Shown: positions 28,844-36,081, counted from the stretch's first letter. The stretch is DNA of 64,000 bases from Methylocapsa sp. D3K7 (GCF_029855125.1 NZ_CP123229.1:2896501-2960500), one strand, 5' to 3'. Translations and numbers: made by a program. The notes: generated by a model from the sequence alone, not told the origin.

Positions 28844-29071
28844 TCATGCAACCGATGCACGGGCCGGGGCCTGTGTGGACGGCGCGATGGTAACGGCATC
28901 CGGCGGCATTGGGCGTGATGGAGTGATGATAATACCTTCGCGTTCGAGAGCCACGCGAATGCGCCGGGCTGTCTCTACTTCAACACGAAATTGCGACTGC
29001 GCTGCTGGACCGTTGACTTGCTGCAAAGCATTTCGAATTGCGGCGGCTAGGATTTCATCAATGTCAATCAT
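28844..29071 (-). CDS. 75-aa hypothetical protein, coupled to the membrane peptide
   Basis: MIDIDEILAAAIRNALQQVN begins a small acidic/helical protein with a Pro/Ala-rich C-terminus. It ends one base before the ATG of the 43-aa membrane peptide. No family recognised. A hairpin with a T-run lies in its leader. Confidence 0.5.
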   Translation of the reverse strand: MIDIDEILAAAIRNALQQVNGPAAQSQFRVEVETARRIRVALEREGIIITPSRPMPPDAVTIAPSTQAPARASVA

Positions 29072-29105
29072 TGAAATCTTTCAAATGGATGCCGTGCGGC
29101 CAAAT

Positions 29106-29154
29106 AAAAAAACCTGTTTGGCTGATGAAGAAGGGCTCAGAAAGACCCAAACAG
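29106..29154 (-). terminator. Terminator-like hairpin in the leader of the 75-aa gene
   Basis: On the minus strand an 8-bp stem (CTGTTTGG / CCAAACAG) with a 25-nt loop is followed by seven T. No leftward gene ends just upstream, so it could be an attenuator for the small-gene pair that follows. Confidence 0.4.
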
Positions 29155-29265
29155 ATACGGGGCCAAAAGTTCGGTAATGCCTTCCGAGCGTAATCGCATC
29201 CCACGATTGGGGGCTCTATAAGCAACCAGGCGCTGCTACCTGACGATTAACGGATATTGCCAAGC

Positions 29266-29282
29266 TTGGCACGCAAATTGCT
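29266..29282 (+). promoter_or_regulatory. Sigma-54 promoter of the PII gene
   Basis: TTGGCACGCAAATTGCT is a near-ideal sigma-54 element (GG at 29268-29269, GC at 29280-29281, spacing 12). The predicted start near 29293 gives a leader of about 120 nt. The -24 element overlaps a CCAAGCTTGG palindrome. Confidence 0.85.
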
Positions 29283-29294
29283 GATTTGGTTTTG

Positions 29295-29314
29295 GCTTGG
29301 TTCCTCCCCCAAGC
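29295..29314 (+). promoter_or_regulatory. 5'-leader hairpin of the PII transcript
   Basis: GCTTGG / CCAAGC stem at the extreme 5' end of the predicted transcript, with flanking sequence matching the leader at 28394-28413. Confidence 0.5.
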
Positions 29315-29414
29315 TTGGACAACGGCCCCCTGGTCTTGCGTATCAGGCCGGACCATGGGTGTTTGCATCCCGCGCAGCGTGGCTTGCTGCGGGCCGCCGA
29401 TAGGAGGTCATCCC

Positions 29415-29753
29415 ATGAAGCGCGTCGTCGCCATCATCCAGCCATTCAAACTCGACGAAGTCGAGGATGCGTTGAGGCAAGTGGGAGTTTCTGGAATTAA
29501 CGTAACCGAGGTCATCGGATTCGGCCATCAGAAAGGGCATACCGAGTTTCATAGCGGCACCGAATATCCGGTGAGCTTTCTCCCAAAAGTCAAAGTTGAA
29601 GTCGTGGTTCCCGCCAATCTCGTCGAAAGCGTCATCGATGCGATCGTGAAGTCTGCGCGCACGGGCCAGATTGGCGACGGCAAGATTTTCGTCGCGGGTA
29701 TCGACCACGCCATGCGGATTCGCACCGGAGAGACTGATAGCGCAGCAGTATAA
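29415..29753 (+). CDS. PII nitrogen-regulatory protein with altered T-loop
   Basis: A 112-residue GlnB/GlnK-type trimeric signal protein sensing 2-oxoglutarate and ATP/ADP. Conserved parts: MKRVVAIIQPFKLDEVEDAL, FLPKVKVEVV with Lys58, and the B-loop TGQIGDGKIFV. The uridylylation residue Tyr51 is kept. The T-loop tip is unusual: His46 and Ser47 replace the usual Tyr46-Arg47, Pro52 follows Tyr51, Ser54 replaces Asp54, and His38 replaces Arg38. In GlnK, Arg47 enters the AmtB pore, so target choice has probably changed. No amtB is adjacent. AGGAGG precedes ATG 29415. Confidence 0.93.
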   Translation: MKRVVAIIQPFKLDEVEDALRQVGVSGINVTEVIGFGHQKGHTEFHSGTEYPVSFLPKVKVEVVVPANLVESVIDAIVKSARTGQIGDGKIFVAGIDHAMRIRTGETDSAAV

Positions 29754-29857
29754 GCCGAGCACCGGAAGTCGCCGCTGTCAACCGGCGCCCGGTCTTTCAC
29801 ATGTCGCTAAACCGCCTCCCTGGCATCGCCTAGCTGCGTCACGCACTGCCGGACAAC

Positions 29858-29944
29858 CTAGAACCAGCGTCCCCGACCATACCAGCCGCCGCCACCAAGC
29901 AGCAAAACGAGAACTATAATGATAAGAAGCGTGTTTGTGTCCAT
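29858..29944 (-). CDS. 28-aa hydrophobic Gly-rich peptide (DUF3309-like)
   Basis: MDTNTLLIIIVLVLLLGGGG followed by WYGRGRWF. This hydrophobic-then-GGGxWYGRGRW pattern is that of tiny DUF3309-type membrane peptides common in Hyphomicrobiales. GGGAAG lies 8-9 nt upstream of ATG 29944. It overlaps the end of the 78-aa gene by 31 bp in another frame. Confidence 0.65.
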   Translation of the reverse strand: MDTNTLLIIIVLVLLLGGGGWYGRGRWF

Positions 29945-30150
29945 GTGCGACTTCCCTCGTCACCGTGTGCGCTTTCCTCGACCGGCAGATCCATATCCCA
30001 CTGCTCTAGTAGGCCTTTGATTATCTCTATCCTTTGCTCATCGCCCGGGATGCCTGCGCCGAGCCTCACCAATTCATTCAGGTCGGCAAACTGGAGCCTT
30101 ATCAGCCGTTTGGCATACACATTGCTGCGATTATCTATCGCATTCATCAT
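29914..30150 (-). CDS. 78-aa hypothetical protein
   Basis: A soluble, helical, acidic small protein starting MMNAIDNRSNVYAKRL, with a strong GGGAGG before the ATG. The middle (ELVRLGAGIPGDEQRIEII) is well ordered. Its end overlaps the 28-aa peptide gene. No family recognised. Confidence 0.55.
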   Translation of the reverse strand: MMNAIDNRSNVYAKRLIRLQFADLNELVRLGAGIPGDEQRIEIIKGLLEQWDMDLPVEESAHGDEGSRTWTQTRFLSL

Positions 30151-30242
30151 TGCCTCCCGACGCCGCCACCCTTAGGGTGGAGGGAATAACGCAACATCTT
30201 AGAATGCGTGATGGCGCCGCGCTGTCTTTTTTTGCTCACTCT

Positions 30243-30431
30243 CTAAGTTAAATTAATCCCGCGCCAGGTTTGCCGCGCCGTGTCCCTGGTCTTAAGCCAC
30301 GTCGTCGCCTCGATCGCTATAGCCTCTGCCTTCCGGCATGCTGCCTTGCGCACATAATCCGCCGCACTGGTGATGACGAGTAGCGCCCGTGCCATGCGGA
30401 CAAGCGCGTGGATGCGAAGCAGCTCGATCAT
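30243..30431 (-). CDS. 62-aa hypothetical protein (third of three coupled genes)
   Basis: A helical, Ala/Arg-rich protein starting MIELLRIHALVRMARALLVI. Its ATG overlaps the stop of the preceding gene (ATGA), which supports translation. Unknown function. Confidence 0.5.
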   Translation of the reverse strand: MIELLRIHALVRMARALLVITSAADYVRKAACRKAEAIAIEATTWLKTRDTARQTWRGINLT

Positions 30432-30673
30432 GTGTTCCTACGAAGTTTGCGAAGTAACCATAGAACTTGACTTAAGGTTTCAAAAGTGTGCGCCACCGTA
30501 ATTTTCCCATGCCGTTTTTTGGCTATGTCTTGCTCAATGACTTCGACCACGCGTCCAAGGAATTCCCTGCCGCTTATGCCAGGCGGCGCGGCCTTTGTTA
30601 ATAGCTCTCGAAAAGCGTCTTCGCCGGCGGAAGGCTTAGCCGGCACTTTTCGCGTCTTCAGTTTCGTGGTCAT
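30428..30673 (-). CDS. 81-aa hypothetical protein (second of three coupled genes)
   Basis: Starts MTTKLKTRKVPAKPSAGEDA and has a helical body (FLGRVVEVIEQDIAKKRHGK) with a basic end (LWLLRKLRRN). TAATG overlap with the previous gene and ATGA overlap with the next make a compact leftward operon. No domain recognised. Confidence 0.55.
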   Translation of the reverse strand: MTTKLKTRKVPAKPSAGEDAFRELLTKAAPPGISGREFLGRVVEVIEQDIAKKRHGKITVAHTFETLSQVLWLLRKLRRNT

Positions 30674-30987
30674 TATGCGACCTCCGGTTCAGCGCTCGAT
30701 GTGTGAAGAGGCCAGATAAGAGGAGCCATTTCCATGCTCGCATAATCGATCAAGTTGTATGCGTCGTTGAGGCCACGCACAGCCACATTCGAAGCTGCAA
30801 ATATCCCATGGATATAATCCAGATCGTCAACATCTCCGTTGGCAAACTGATCCGCCGCAAGATTAATCAACTTAAGAAGCTGGCACGCCTCATTCATTTT
30901 GGCGTGCGCTTCTTGAAGTGTGAGCCGGGTTTTCTTGGCATCAAAAATCGGTGCGGCAGCCGGTGCTTTGCGTGTCTTCGCGTTCAT
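30673..30987 (-). CDS. 104-aa hypothetical protein (first of three coupled genes)
   Basis: Starts MNAKTRKAPAAAPIFDAKKT and is mostly helical (LQEAHAKMNEACQLLKLINL). The leader just upstream (30991-31052) is nearly identical to the leader of the unrelated secreted protein gene at 46945-47634, including the ribosome site GAGAGAGGAAC. This shared leader argues for real expression and common control. Confidence 0.6.
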   Translation of the reverse strand: MNAKTRKAPAAAPIFDAKKTRLTLQEAHAKMNEACQLLKLINLAADQFANGDVDDLDYIHGIFAASNVAVRGLNDAYNLIDYASMEMAPLIWPLHTSSAEPEVA

Positions 30988-30990
30988 CTG

Positions 30991-31052
30991 TGTTCCTCTC
31001 TCTGGTTACGCGGCTCTGCGCGTGATAAGATTGTCGTCAGCCATGTCGAATG
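30991..31052 (-). repeat. Shared leader/promoter repeat, copy 1
   Basis: About 62 bp ending at the ribosome site of the 104-aa gene, matching 47639-47702 with only a 2-bp indel and about three mismatches. The genes downstream of the two copies are unrelated, so the upstream control region is conserved while the cargo differs. Confidence 0.85.
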
Positions 31053-31113
31053 TTGATCTCCTCTTCGACATGGAGGGGCGGTCAGGTGCTGCAACGCCTG
31101 CCGTCCCACTTTG

Positions 31114-31389
31114 TCAGGCATGCTCCGCCTCTGCCGCGTTCATGCTCACGGCGAAATCGTCGCCCTCGATTTGGATTGTAGTGCCGCCGCAGCGGATCAG
31201 TGCGGAGAGCTGGCCCTCGCTCGACACCATGCGCAAGCTACGCCCAGCGTTGCCCGTGCTGGTCGCGATGCGCTCCGCCTCGGTTTCCAGCCTCGCCATG
31301 GCACGCCCTGCCATGCTGGCCGCCTTCCTGATGCCGTCCAGCTCACGCGCCGCTTCCGCGACCGTGACGACGGCCTTCTGCTTTCCCAT
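31114..31389 (-). CDS. 91-aa hypothetical protein divergent from XRE-1
   Basis: MGKQKAVVTVAEAARELDGI begins a small helical protein with a beta-type end (GGTTIQIEGDDFAVSMNAAE). AAGGAG lies 7 nt upstream of ATG 31389, which decides the start over the longer frame. It is divergent from the XRE gene at 31475 across a perfect palindrome, so it is probably repressed by that regulator. It has the place of an antitoxin or target gene, but I recognise no known toxin-antitoxin family. Confidence 0.65.
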   Translation of the reverse strand: MGKQKAVVTVAEAARELDGIRKAASMAGRAMARLETEAERIATSTGNAGRSLRMVSSEGQLSALIRCGGTTIQIEGDDFAVSMNAAEAEHA

Positions 31390-31427
31390 ATGAATCTCCT
31401 TCGTCTGTCTTGACGTGAGAAAATGTA

Positions 31428-31449
31428 TGACATACATTAATGTATGTCA
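31428..31449. promoter_or_regulatory. Perfect 22-bp palindrome, probable XRE-1 operator
   Basis: TGACATACAT, TA centre, and its exact complement, lying between the divergent 91-aa and XRE-1 genes. Further ATGTAT half-sites flank it at 31423 and 31458. Position and symmetry fit the operator of an autoregulating HTH dimer. Confidence 0.75.
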
Positions 31450-31474
31450 ATAAGAAAATGTATAGGACACATAA

Positions 31475-31885
31475 ATGGACGCGCTTCAATGCAAACTGGC
31501 CAGGACAATGCTGGGCCTCACCGTCATAGAAACTGCAAACCTATGCGACGTCTCTCACGAAACGATCAGGCGTATCGAGGCCGGCGACACGACGCTCAAG
31601 GAAAAGACCATCGCAAAAGTCCGCGCCGCGTTTGAAAAGGCTGGCGTCCAGTTCATCGAGGAGAACGGCGGCGGTCCGGGTGTGAGACTCAAAAAGAGGG
31701 CAAAGAGCGTTGAGGAAATCTCGAAGCAAATCGACGTGCTCGAAGAAACAATTTCTTCCATACCAACGCCAACGGCACCCAGCCCCAAAGCCGCCATGGG
31801 CACGATGAGAAAAGCTGTCGCCGAAGATAAGATGGAGAACCTCAAAGCCCGCCGTAAACGGATCAGTCACGACCGCTCGAAATAG
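31475..31885 (+). CDS. XRE-family regulator, XRE-1 of module 1
   Basis: A 136-residue protein with an N-terminal HTH (MLGLTVIETANLCDVSHETIRRIEAGDTT) and the motif FEKAGVQFIEENGGGPGVRL found in many rhizobial XRE regulators. A charged C-terminal helix (KSVEEISKQIDVLEETISSI) follows. From GGGPGVRL onward it is almost identical to the XRE-1 of module 2 at 48164, but the HTH half is different. The dimer palindrome upstream suggests autoregulation. Confidence 0.85.
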   Translation: MDALQCKLARTMLGLTVIETANLCDVSHETIRRIEAGDTTLKEKTIAKVRAAFEKAGVQFIEENGGGPGVRLKKRAKSVEEISKQIDVLEETISSIPTPTAPSPKAAMGTMRKAVAEDKMENLKARRKRISHDRSK

Positions 31886-31996
31886 CGGCGTGCCCCGTTG
31901 CAGCGTTGGCTCAAAAGATCATTATGGAATGGCTTAGGGAAAAAAGATTTTTGAAATGATCGGCGGTCACGTCATTCCGCCACCCAGCCGTCGCGA

Positions 31997-32182
31997 GTGC
32001 AGGCATGTGTGTTTGCACACAGCGCTGAAAAGCTGTGTAAACTAGAAACGCTGGTAGTTCAGCACCGAAGCATTTTGACTATGGCTGCGGACGCGGTCAT
32101 TAGCCTCTCAAAGCGCCCGCAGTTTATGCATTCCTTGCTGCTTCCAGATGTTGAGCGCGTTGTAGAACGCGAACCATCATGA
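31997..32182 (+). CDS. Possible 61-aa hypothetical protein
   Basis: The frame has no convincing ribosome site, but its stop overlaps the next small gene (ATGA). Sequence features are weak (LSKRPQFMHSLLLPDVERVV). It lies in the stretch present only in module 1. Low support. Confidence 0.3.
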   Translation: MQACVFAHSAEKLCKLETLVVQHRSILTMAADAVISLSKRPQFMHSLLLPDVERVVEREPS

Positions 32183-32301
32183 ACACGGACTGGCTCGTCA
32201 TCCCACTTTTCTATGCCCGTCTCGGCGTATGGCTTGCGTGGGCTGGATGGTATTTTGTGGCCGGTGGGGCGAACATCCTTTGGCACACGTTCCATCGTTA
32301 G
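32179..32301 (+). CDS. 40-aa membrane peptide
   Basis: MNTDWLVIPLFYARLGVWLA begins a very hydrophobic Trp-rich peptide with one long or two short helices. ATGA overlap with the preceding frame. No family recognised; coding is likely but unproven. Confidence 0.4.
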   Translation: MNTDWLVIPLFYARLGVWLAWAGWYFVAGGANILWHTFHR

Positions 32302-32358
32302 GACAGAACACGCGAGCCAATATCGCCATCCAAGGGGTGCTTGTGCTATCTTGCTGCC

Positions 32359-32469
32359 ATGTGCGGACGCTTCACCCAATCTTACACGTGGCGCGAATTG
32401 GTCGAGCTTTACCGGCTGACCCAGCCAAAGCGGCTCGGAGTTGGTTTCGATGCGCTGGGGCCAATCTAA
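32359..32469 (+). pseudogene. N-terminal fragment of an SRAP (YedK/HMCES-like) gene
   Basis: MCGRFTQSYTWRELVELYRL is the unmistakable start of an SRAP protein, whose Cys2 crosslinks to abasic sites in single-stranded DNA. After 36 residues the frame stops and the remaining ~180 residues are absent. It is therefore a remnant between XRE-1 and XRE-2 of module 1. Confidence 0.8.
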
Positions 32470-32521
32470 ATGCAGAAAATAAGCCGGCGCGATCCTCGGG
32501 GAAGCCGAAAGCGAAAAGGAA

Positions 32522-32821
32522 ATGACCAAAGAAATCTCCGGTCATCAAATTGCTGCGGCGCGGGCTCTCCTCGGTTTGTCGCAAAGGGAGCTTGCCAGGA
32601 AGGTTAAAATCTCGACTCCGACCTTAATACGGATGGAAGCAAGCTTCGGCGAGCCTGTAGGGCTATTCAACAACATTGCCGCCGTTTGTGCCGTTCTGGA
32701 ATTGGCCGGTATCGAATTCACCAATGGAGACGAGCCGGGCGTAAGATTGCGAAAGACCCCCGGGAGCGATCCGGCCGCGTCAATTCTTGTCGAGAAGCTA
32801 ACAAGCGAGAATGATGAATAG
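32522..32821 (+). CDS. XRE-family regulator, XRE-2 of module 1
   Basis: A 99-residue HTH protein (ISGHQIAAARALLGLSQREL, STPTLIRMEA) ending with the LELAGIEFTNGDEPGVRLRK motif. It is about 90% identical to the XRE-2 at 48662. The AAAAGGAA ribosome site is good. In module 2 it directly follows XRE-1; here about 560 bp of unrelated sequence separates them. Confidence 0.85.
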   Translation: MTKEISGHQIAAARALLGLSQRELARKVKISTPTLIRMEASFGEPVGLFNNIAAVCAVLELAGIEFTNGDEPGVRLRKTPGSDPAASILVEKLTSENDE

Positions 32822-33011
32822 CTACTCGATGAGGACCGTCGTAACGATCGCCGCAATTATCTCTGTATGGCTGCTCTGTCGGATCGATCACGCGCCAGCC
32901 ATCCATTATGCCCCGGCCGAAAACTTTTAGCATGTGGAGCGCCAAGGCAATGGCGCCCTCAATGCGCACCGTTACTCCAATCACCTTTGCGAGGAATGTA
33001 AGCGGGTCCAT
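32718..33011 (-). CDS. Possible small hypothetical protein overlapping XRE-2
   Basis: The first ~50 residues (MDPLTFLAKVIGVTVRIEGA ...) look like an amphipathic or membrane-associated helix, but the C-terminal half lies antisense to XRE-2 and is probably not selected. Weak support; kept because it is the only candidate in the 32.8-33.2 kb gap. Confidence 0.3.
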   Translation of the reverse strand: MDPLTFLAKVIGVTVRIEGAIALALHMLKVFGRGIMDGWRVIDPTEQPYRDNCGDRYDGPHRVAIHHSRLLASRQELTRPDRSRGSFAILRPARLHW

Positions 33012-33266
33012 CACACTGTCATGTGAGGGGGATTACCAAGAATCAATCTGCCAATCACATTGCTGCAAGGTTTATTTGCCTAAGATGTTCTCCAGTTCAG
33101 CACGTAACAAAATTGACGGGCCTGCGGGCGCTGACGATGTCCTCCCCTGAGGCGCCCGCGGTGCCAGTTCTCCCGCCCCACGAACAGGGGGCGACACACC
33201 GGTCTCTCACCAGCTACCAGTTAACCGTTGGAAGAGAAGCGGGGGACAGAAACAACGAGGCTAGCA

Positions 33267-33476
33267 ATGATCCATTCATCACGCCGGGATCGCACGGCCA
33301 GAGCAATTGCCGAAGTGTTGGCGATGATTGCCGAAGCTGACCCTAAACTCACGCCGCAATATCCGCGTCCGGCGGTCGAGTCAGACGAAGGGTTGTGGGA
33401 GAACGCCACCGAATTTTGCGCCGCGCTGGACCGCTATGCCGAGCGCGTAATGCAATTTAAGCGAGAGCATCACTGA
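33267..33476 (+). CDS. 69-aa hypothetical protein
   Basis: MIHSSRRDRTARAIAEVLAM begins a basic-then-acidic helical protein ending in YAERVMQFKREHH. GAGG lies about 7 nt upstream of the ATG. No family recognised. Confidence 0.45.
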   Translation: MIHSSRRDRTARAIAEVLAMIAEADPKLTPQYPRPAVESDEGLWENATEFCAALDRYAERVMQFKREHH

Positions 33477-33538
33477 TACGGCTTTTTCCTCCCGCGTCCG
33501 GCCACGTTGACCTACTTCCCTGACTACATCTCGACGTG

Positions 33539-33709
33539 ATGTTGATTGACCGCGCCGAGCATGAAATCGACATGGCCGTGCGTGTCCTGACTGAATGGCC
33601 GATGCGGCCGCCCTCCGCACGCCTGCATGCGCACAAATCAGCGCGGCAGGAGCTTACTGCAATTGCAGCGGCCGCCCTTATCCTACTTGACCTGTTCCAA
33701 ATGCGTTAG
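33539..33709 (+). CDS. 56-aa hypothetical protein converging on SmbP-2
   Basis: MLIDRAEHEIDMAVRVLTEW begins a helical peptide with Ala/Leu-rich end (TAIAAAALILLDLFQ). The last 27 bp overlap the end of the SmbP gene on the other strand. A decayed version of its 3' half lies beside SmbP-3. Confidence 0.45.
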   Translation: MLIDRAEHEIDMAVRVLTEWPMRPPSARLHAHKSARQELTAIAAAALILLDLFQMR

Positions 33710-34021
33710 CGCAGCTTCAGCGTGAGTCGTAGCCATCTTGGCATTGCCCTTTTTGCCCTCATCGATCGCTTGTTTCAGATGTGTGATCGCTTCTTCGGTG
33801 TGGGGATTGGCCTTGGCCTTTTCACCGGCCTCCGCGTGGATGAGCGCGGCGTCGGCGTGAGTTTCCAGGACATCGGCATGCCCTTGCTTGCCATGGTCAA
33901 TGGCCTGCTTGGTGTGTGTGATGGCCTCGGCGATGTGATCTTCCTCAGCCAGCGAAACCTGCGGCATCAGAAAGAGAGCGAGGGCAAAGCCCAACATAGC
34001 GACAAAGAATCTACGAGACAT
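33683..34021 (-). CDS. Small metal-binding protein SmbP-like, paralogue 2
   Basis: A 112-residue secreted protein, MSRRFFVAMLGFALALFLMP signal followed by His-bearing helical repeats (ITHTKQAIDHGKQGHADVLE, TTHAEAALTHLEQVK). Nearly identical to paralogue 3 (one or two substitutions) and clearly related to paralogue 1. GGAGGA precedes ATG 34021. Metal (copper) binding in the periplasm is expected from the family and inferred here. Confidence 0.88.
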   Translation of the reverse strand: MSRRFFVAMLGFALALFLMPQVSLAEEDHIAEAITHTKQAIDHGKQGHADVLETHADAALIHAEAGEKAKANPHTEEAITHLKQAIDEGKKGNAKMATTHAEAALTHLEQVK

Positions 34022-34180
34022 AGACGAATCCTCCGGTTGATTTATTGCTTCTCGACAGCCTCGCCGTTTTGCGCGGTGAGGCTGATCGTAGCGAACCGCC
34101 CCAAACGCCGATGGTTGGCAACATCTGGGACACAAAGCCAATGGTTCGTCCCGCCCAGGAAACCCGGACGCTCGCTTCCA

Positions 34181-34330
34181 CTAGTGAGGTTTCTGGCTAT
34201 CGTGCGGTTCCCCTTCGGCCCCGCTGTTTTTCTCCGGCGGTCCGTATAATGGTGGAACACGGAGACTGAGGAGCAGGAAAAGAAAGGCGCCTAAGAGGGC
34301 GGCAAGCGCTATGATACTTACAATCGACAT
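34181..34330 (-). CDS. 49-aa membrane peptide upstream of SmbP-2
   Basis: MSIVSIIALAALLGAFLFLL is one membrane helix, followed by SLRVPPLYGPPEKNSGAEGE. The sister copy at 50036-50185 keeps the frame, length and nearly all residues while silent positions vary, which supports coding. GGGAGG precedes the ATG. It and SmbP-2 are codirectional, about 160 bp apart. Confidence 0.65.
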   Translation of the reverse strand: MSIVSIIALAALLGAFLFLLLSLRVPPLYGPPEKNSGAEGEPHDSQKPH

Positions 34331-34487
34331 GGAATGACCTCCCTGATTTGTGCTGCTTGCGGTGAGAATCTTAGCGTCAAAAGTGCCCTCGAGATGTCAC
34401 TGCGCCGTGACTTTCAAGCACTTATTGGCGGGGCCAAGCGCAATCGCGTGCCTGATGCCGCACTCTCGAAACGCTCCCCGACCCCTA

Positions 34488-34703
34488 ATGTTCCGCCGCG
34501 TTGCCGCCGCTACGATGCACCTCAAGCGCTACCATATCGACGGACGATTACTGCGCAGCGGCGCTGCGAACTTTTCCGCGTCCGGTCTCAAGCGCCAGGA
34601 CAACGATTTGATCGTGATTGAGAGCAGCGGCGGCAGCGTTCAAGCGCGCTTTGGAGGCGCGATTTGCCACTGGAGAGAATCGATTGCTTGGCGTGGATCG
34701 TGA
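34488..34703 (+). CDS. Possible 71-aa hypothetical protein
   Basis: A frame with acceptable residue use (HLKRYHIDGRLLRSGAANFS) but no strong ribosome site and no relative. The matching region of module 2 does not preserve it. Low support. Confidence 0.25.
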   Translation: MFRRVAAATMHLKRYHIDGRLLRSGAANFSASGLKRQDNDLIVIESSGGSVQARFGGAICHWRESIAWRGS

Positions 34704-34872
34704 GAAAAGCGGCATACCGGCGTCGGCGCTTTGGCTACGCATAGGCTGATACCCATACCTCATCTCTTATATGCCGGGCCTTTAATTGCGCCAGCGGATT
34801 GATTACAGAGGAATGCTCATTAGGTAGTGTATAATCACGCCGTCCCATAGGACAAATTAAGACGTGAAAATG

Positions 34873-34902
34873 CCCCGCGCGGCCTTCGCTCGTGCGGGGT
34901 TT
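34873..34902. terminator. Bidirectional terminator-like hairpin
   Basis: CCCCGC / GCGGGG stem with TTT on the right and AAAA on the left, in the 304-bp gap before the CBS-domain gene. It could insulate that gene from both sides. Confidence 0.5.
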
Positions 34903-35007
34903 CGCCTGCGTTGCTTCTTGTCAATCCGCCTTGGGTCACTTTGACAGGCCGCAGTCGGCAAAAACCGATCGAAAATTGATCGCAGGATCTTGTTCAGGGA
35001 GTCAAAA

Positions 35008-35439
35008 ATGACAATGGCGCGCATTCTCGCCGACAAGGGCCGAGACGTCGTCACGACCCAGCCGCACCGGACCTTGGCTGAAGTCGCAGAGGTTCTTGTC
35101 ACGAAGAACATTGGCGCGGTCGTGATCGTCGATGATCATGGCAGAATCATTGGCATTTTATCCGAACGCGATATTGTTCGCGTGCTCACCAAGCGCGGCA
35201 CCGCCGTGTTCAACGACGCTGTTTCAATGCACATGACCACCAATGTGCTCACAACGAGGGAAGATGAAGGCGTCTATGTGGCAATGGACAGGATGACCAA
35301 TGAACGCTCTCGCCACCTTCCGGTCATCAGGGATGAGAGGCTCGTCAGCTTGGTGTCTATTGGCGACATGGTCAAGCACCGACTTGCTGAGTGCGAGTAT
35401 GAACACAAGGCGATGCGAGACTATATTGCGACCGCTTGA
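35008..35439 (+). CDS. Tandem CBS-domain protein
   Basis: A 143-residue protein consisting of one CBS pair: first domain with NIGAVVIVDDHGRIIGILSE, second with SRHLPVIRDERLVSLVSIGD. Such stand-alone CBS pairs bind adenine nucleotides and tune partner enzymes or channels. GGGAG is 7 nt upstream of ATG 35008. No partner is adjacent. Relatives are common in Bradyrhizobium-like genomes. Confidence 0.9.
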   Translation: MTMARILADKGRDVVTTQPHRTLAEVAEVLVTKNIGAVVIVDDHGRIIGILSERDIVRVLTKRGTAVFNDAVSMHMTTNVLTTREDEGVYVAMDRMTNERSRHLPVIRDERLVSLVSIGDMVKHRLAECEYEHKAMRDYIATA

Positions 35440-35831
35440 GCCACTCGACTCGCCCCGCAATACCGCGCCATTTGATTCATCCGCGCGGGTTTCACCAGAG
35501 CATCCTCAATCGTGACGCCTGGCTAACCGGCGAAGTAAACGTCGAGTTCTTGCGACCCGCGCAGCATGACCATTTGCGCATGTGGCCGGCCTCGAAGCGG
35601 TCTCGGCCCCGCGCAAGCGCAGCGGGATGTAGTGAGGCACCTTCCCCGAATTTTCGATTTTTGCTTACCGGGCGTTGCGTCGATTCAAGAGTTTCCCCAC
35701 CTAAGCATATTTTGAACGGGCGCGCCTCGAACGGCTTTGTCGAGTGCGTCTCCGCACCGCGGGGTGATGGGCAACTGGCTATTGAGTTCGGCAGGTGGCG
35801 GACGCATTCATGCCGGACGCGAGGCGCGGAA
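35440..35831. other. Region without a convincing gene; holds a 25-bp repeat
   Basis: Open frames here have poor residue use. The stretch 35605-35629 (GGCCCCGCGCAAGCGC then AGCGGGATG) recurs exactly at 55161-55185 in the same island. Confidence 0.5.
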
Positions 35832-36065
35832 ATGAAAGCTGACCTCTTTTGGCCTGCCGTGTGCGTTTTGACGATAGTCGCGGTTTTCATGAGCGCGCCC
35901 GCCCGGCCGCAGTGGCCGCGCGATTTGAAGCCCATGGTTCAGCAGCCCCTTGAAAGCCCTATTTCCAACAAGCTGTTTTATGACCATTCTATTTCGCCGT
36001 GCACTAAAGGCGGCAAGCCAGTCTATTGCTGGCATTATGCTCCCCGTCAAAACACTCCAAACTGA
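35832..36065 (+). CDS. Small exported hypothetical protein
   Basis: A 77-residue protein with an N-terminal hydrophobic segment (FWPAVCVLTIVAVFMSAPA) that may be a signal peptide or anchor, then a short polar domain with two Cys (CTKGGKPVYCW) that could form a disulfide in the periplasm. No family recognised. Confidence 0.45.
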   Translation: MKADLFWPAVCVLTIVAVFMSAPARPQWPRDLKPMVQQPLESPISNKLFYDHSISPCTKGGKPVYCWHYAPRQNTPN

Positions 36066-36081
36066 AGCTCACGAGGATTCC

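Noticed and set aside
29415..29753. PII protein lacking the uridylylation tyrosine
   Set aside because: On counting residues, the missing Tyr is position 46; Tyr51 is present. Only the T-loop tip is altered.
34045..34269. Plus-strand 74-aa frame opposite the 49-aa membrane peptide, also present at 49900-50124
   Set aside because: It is kept in both copies only because the DNA is duplicated; it lies antisense to the better-supported peptide and has unlikely residue use.
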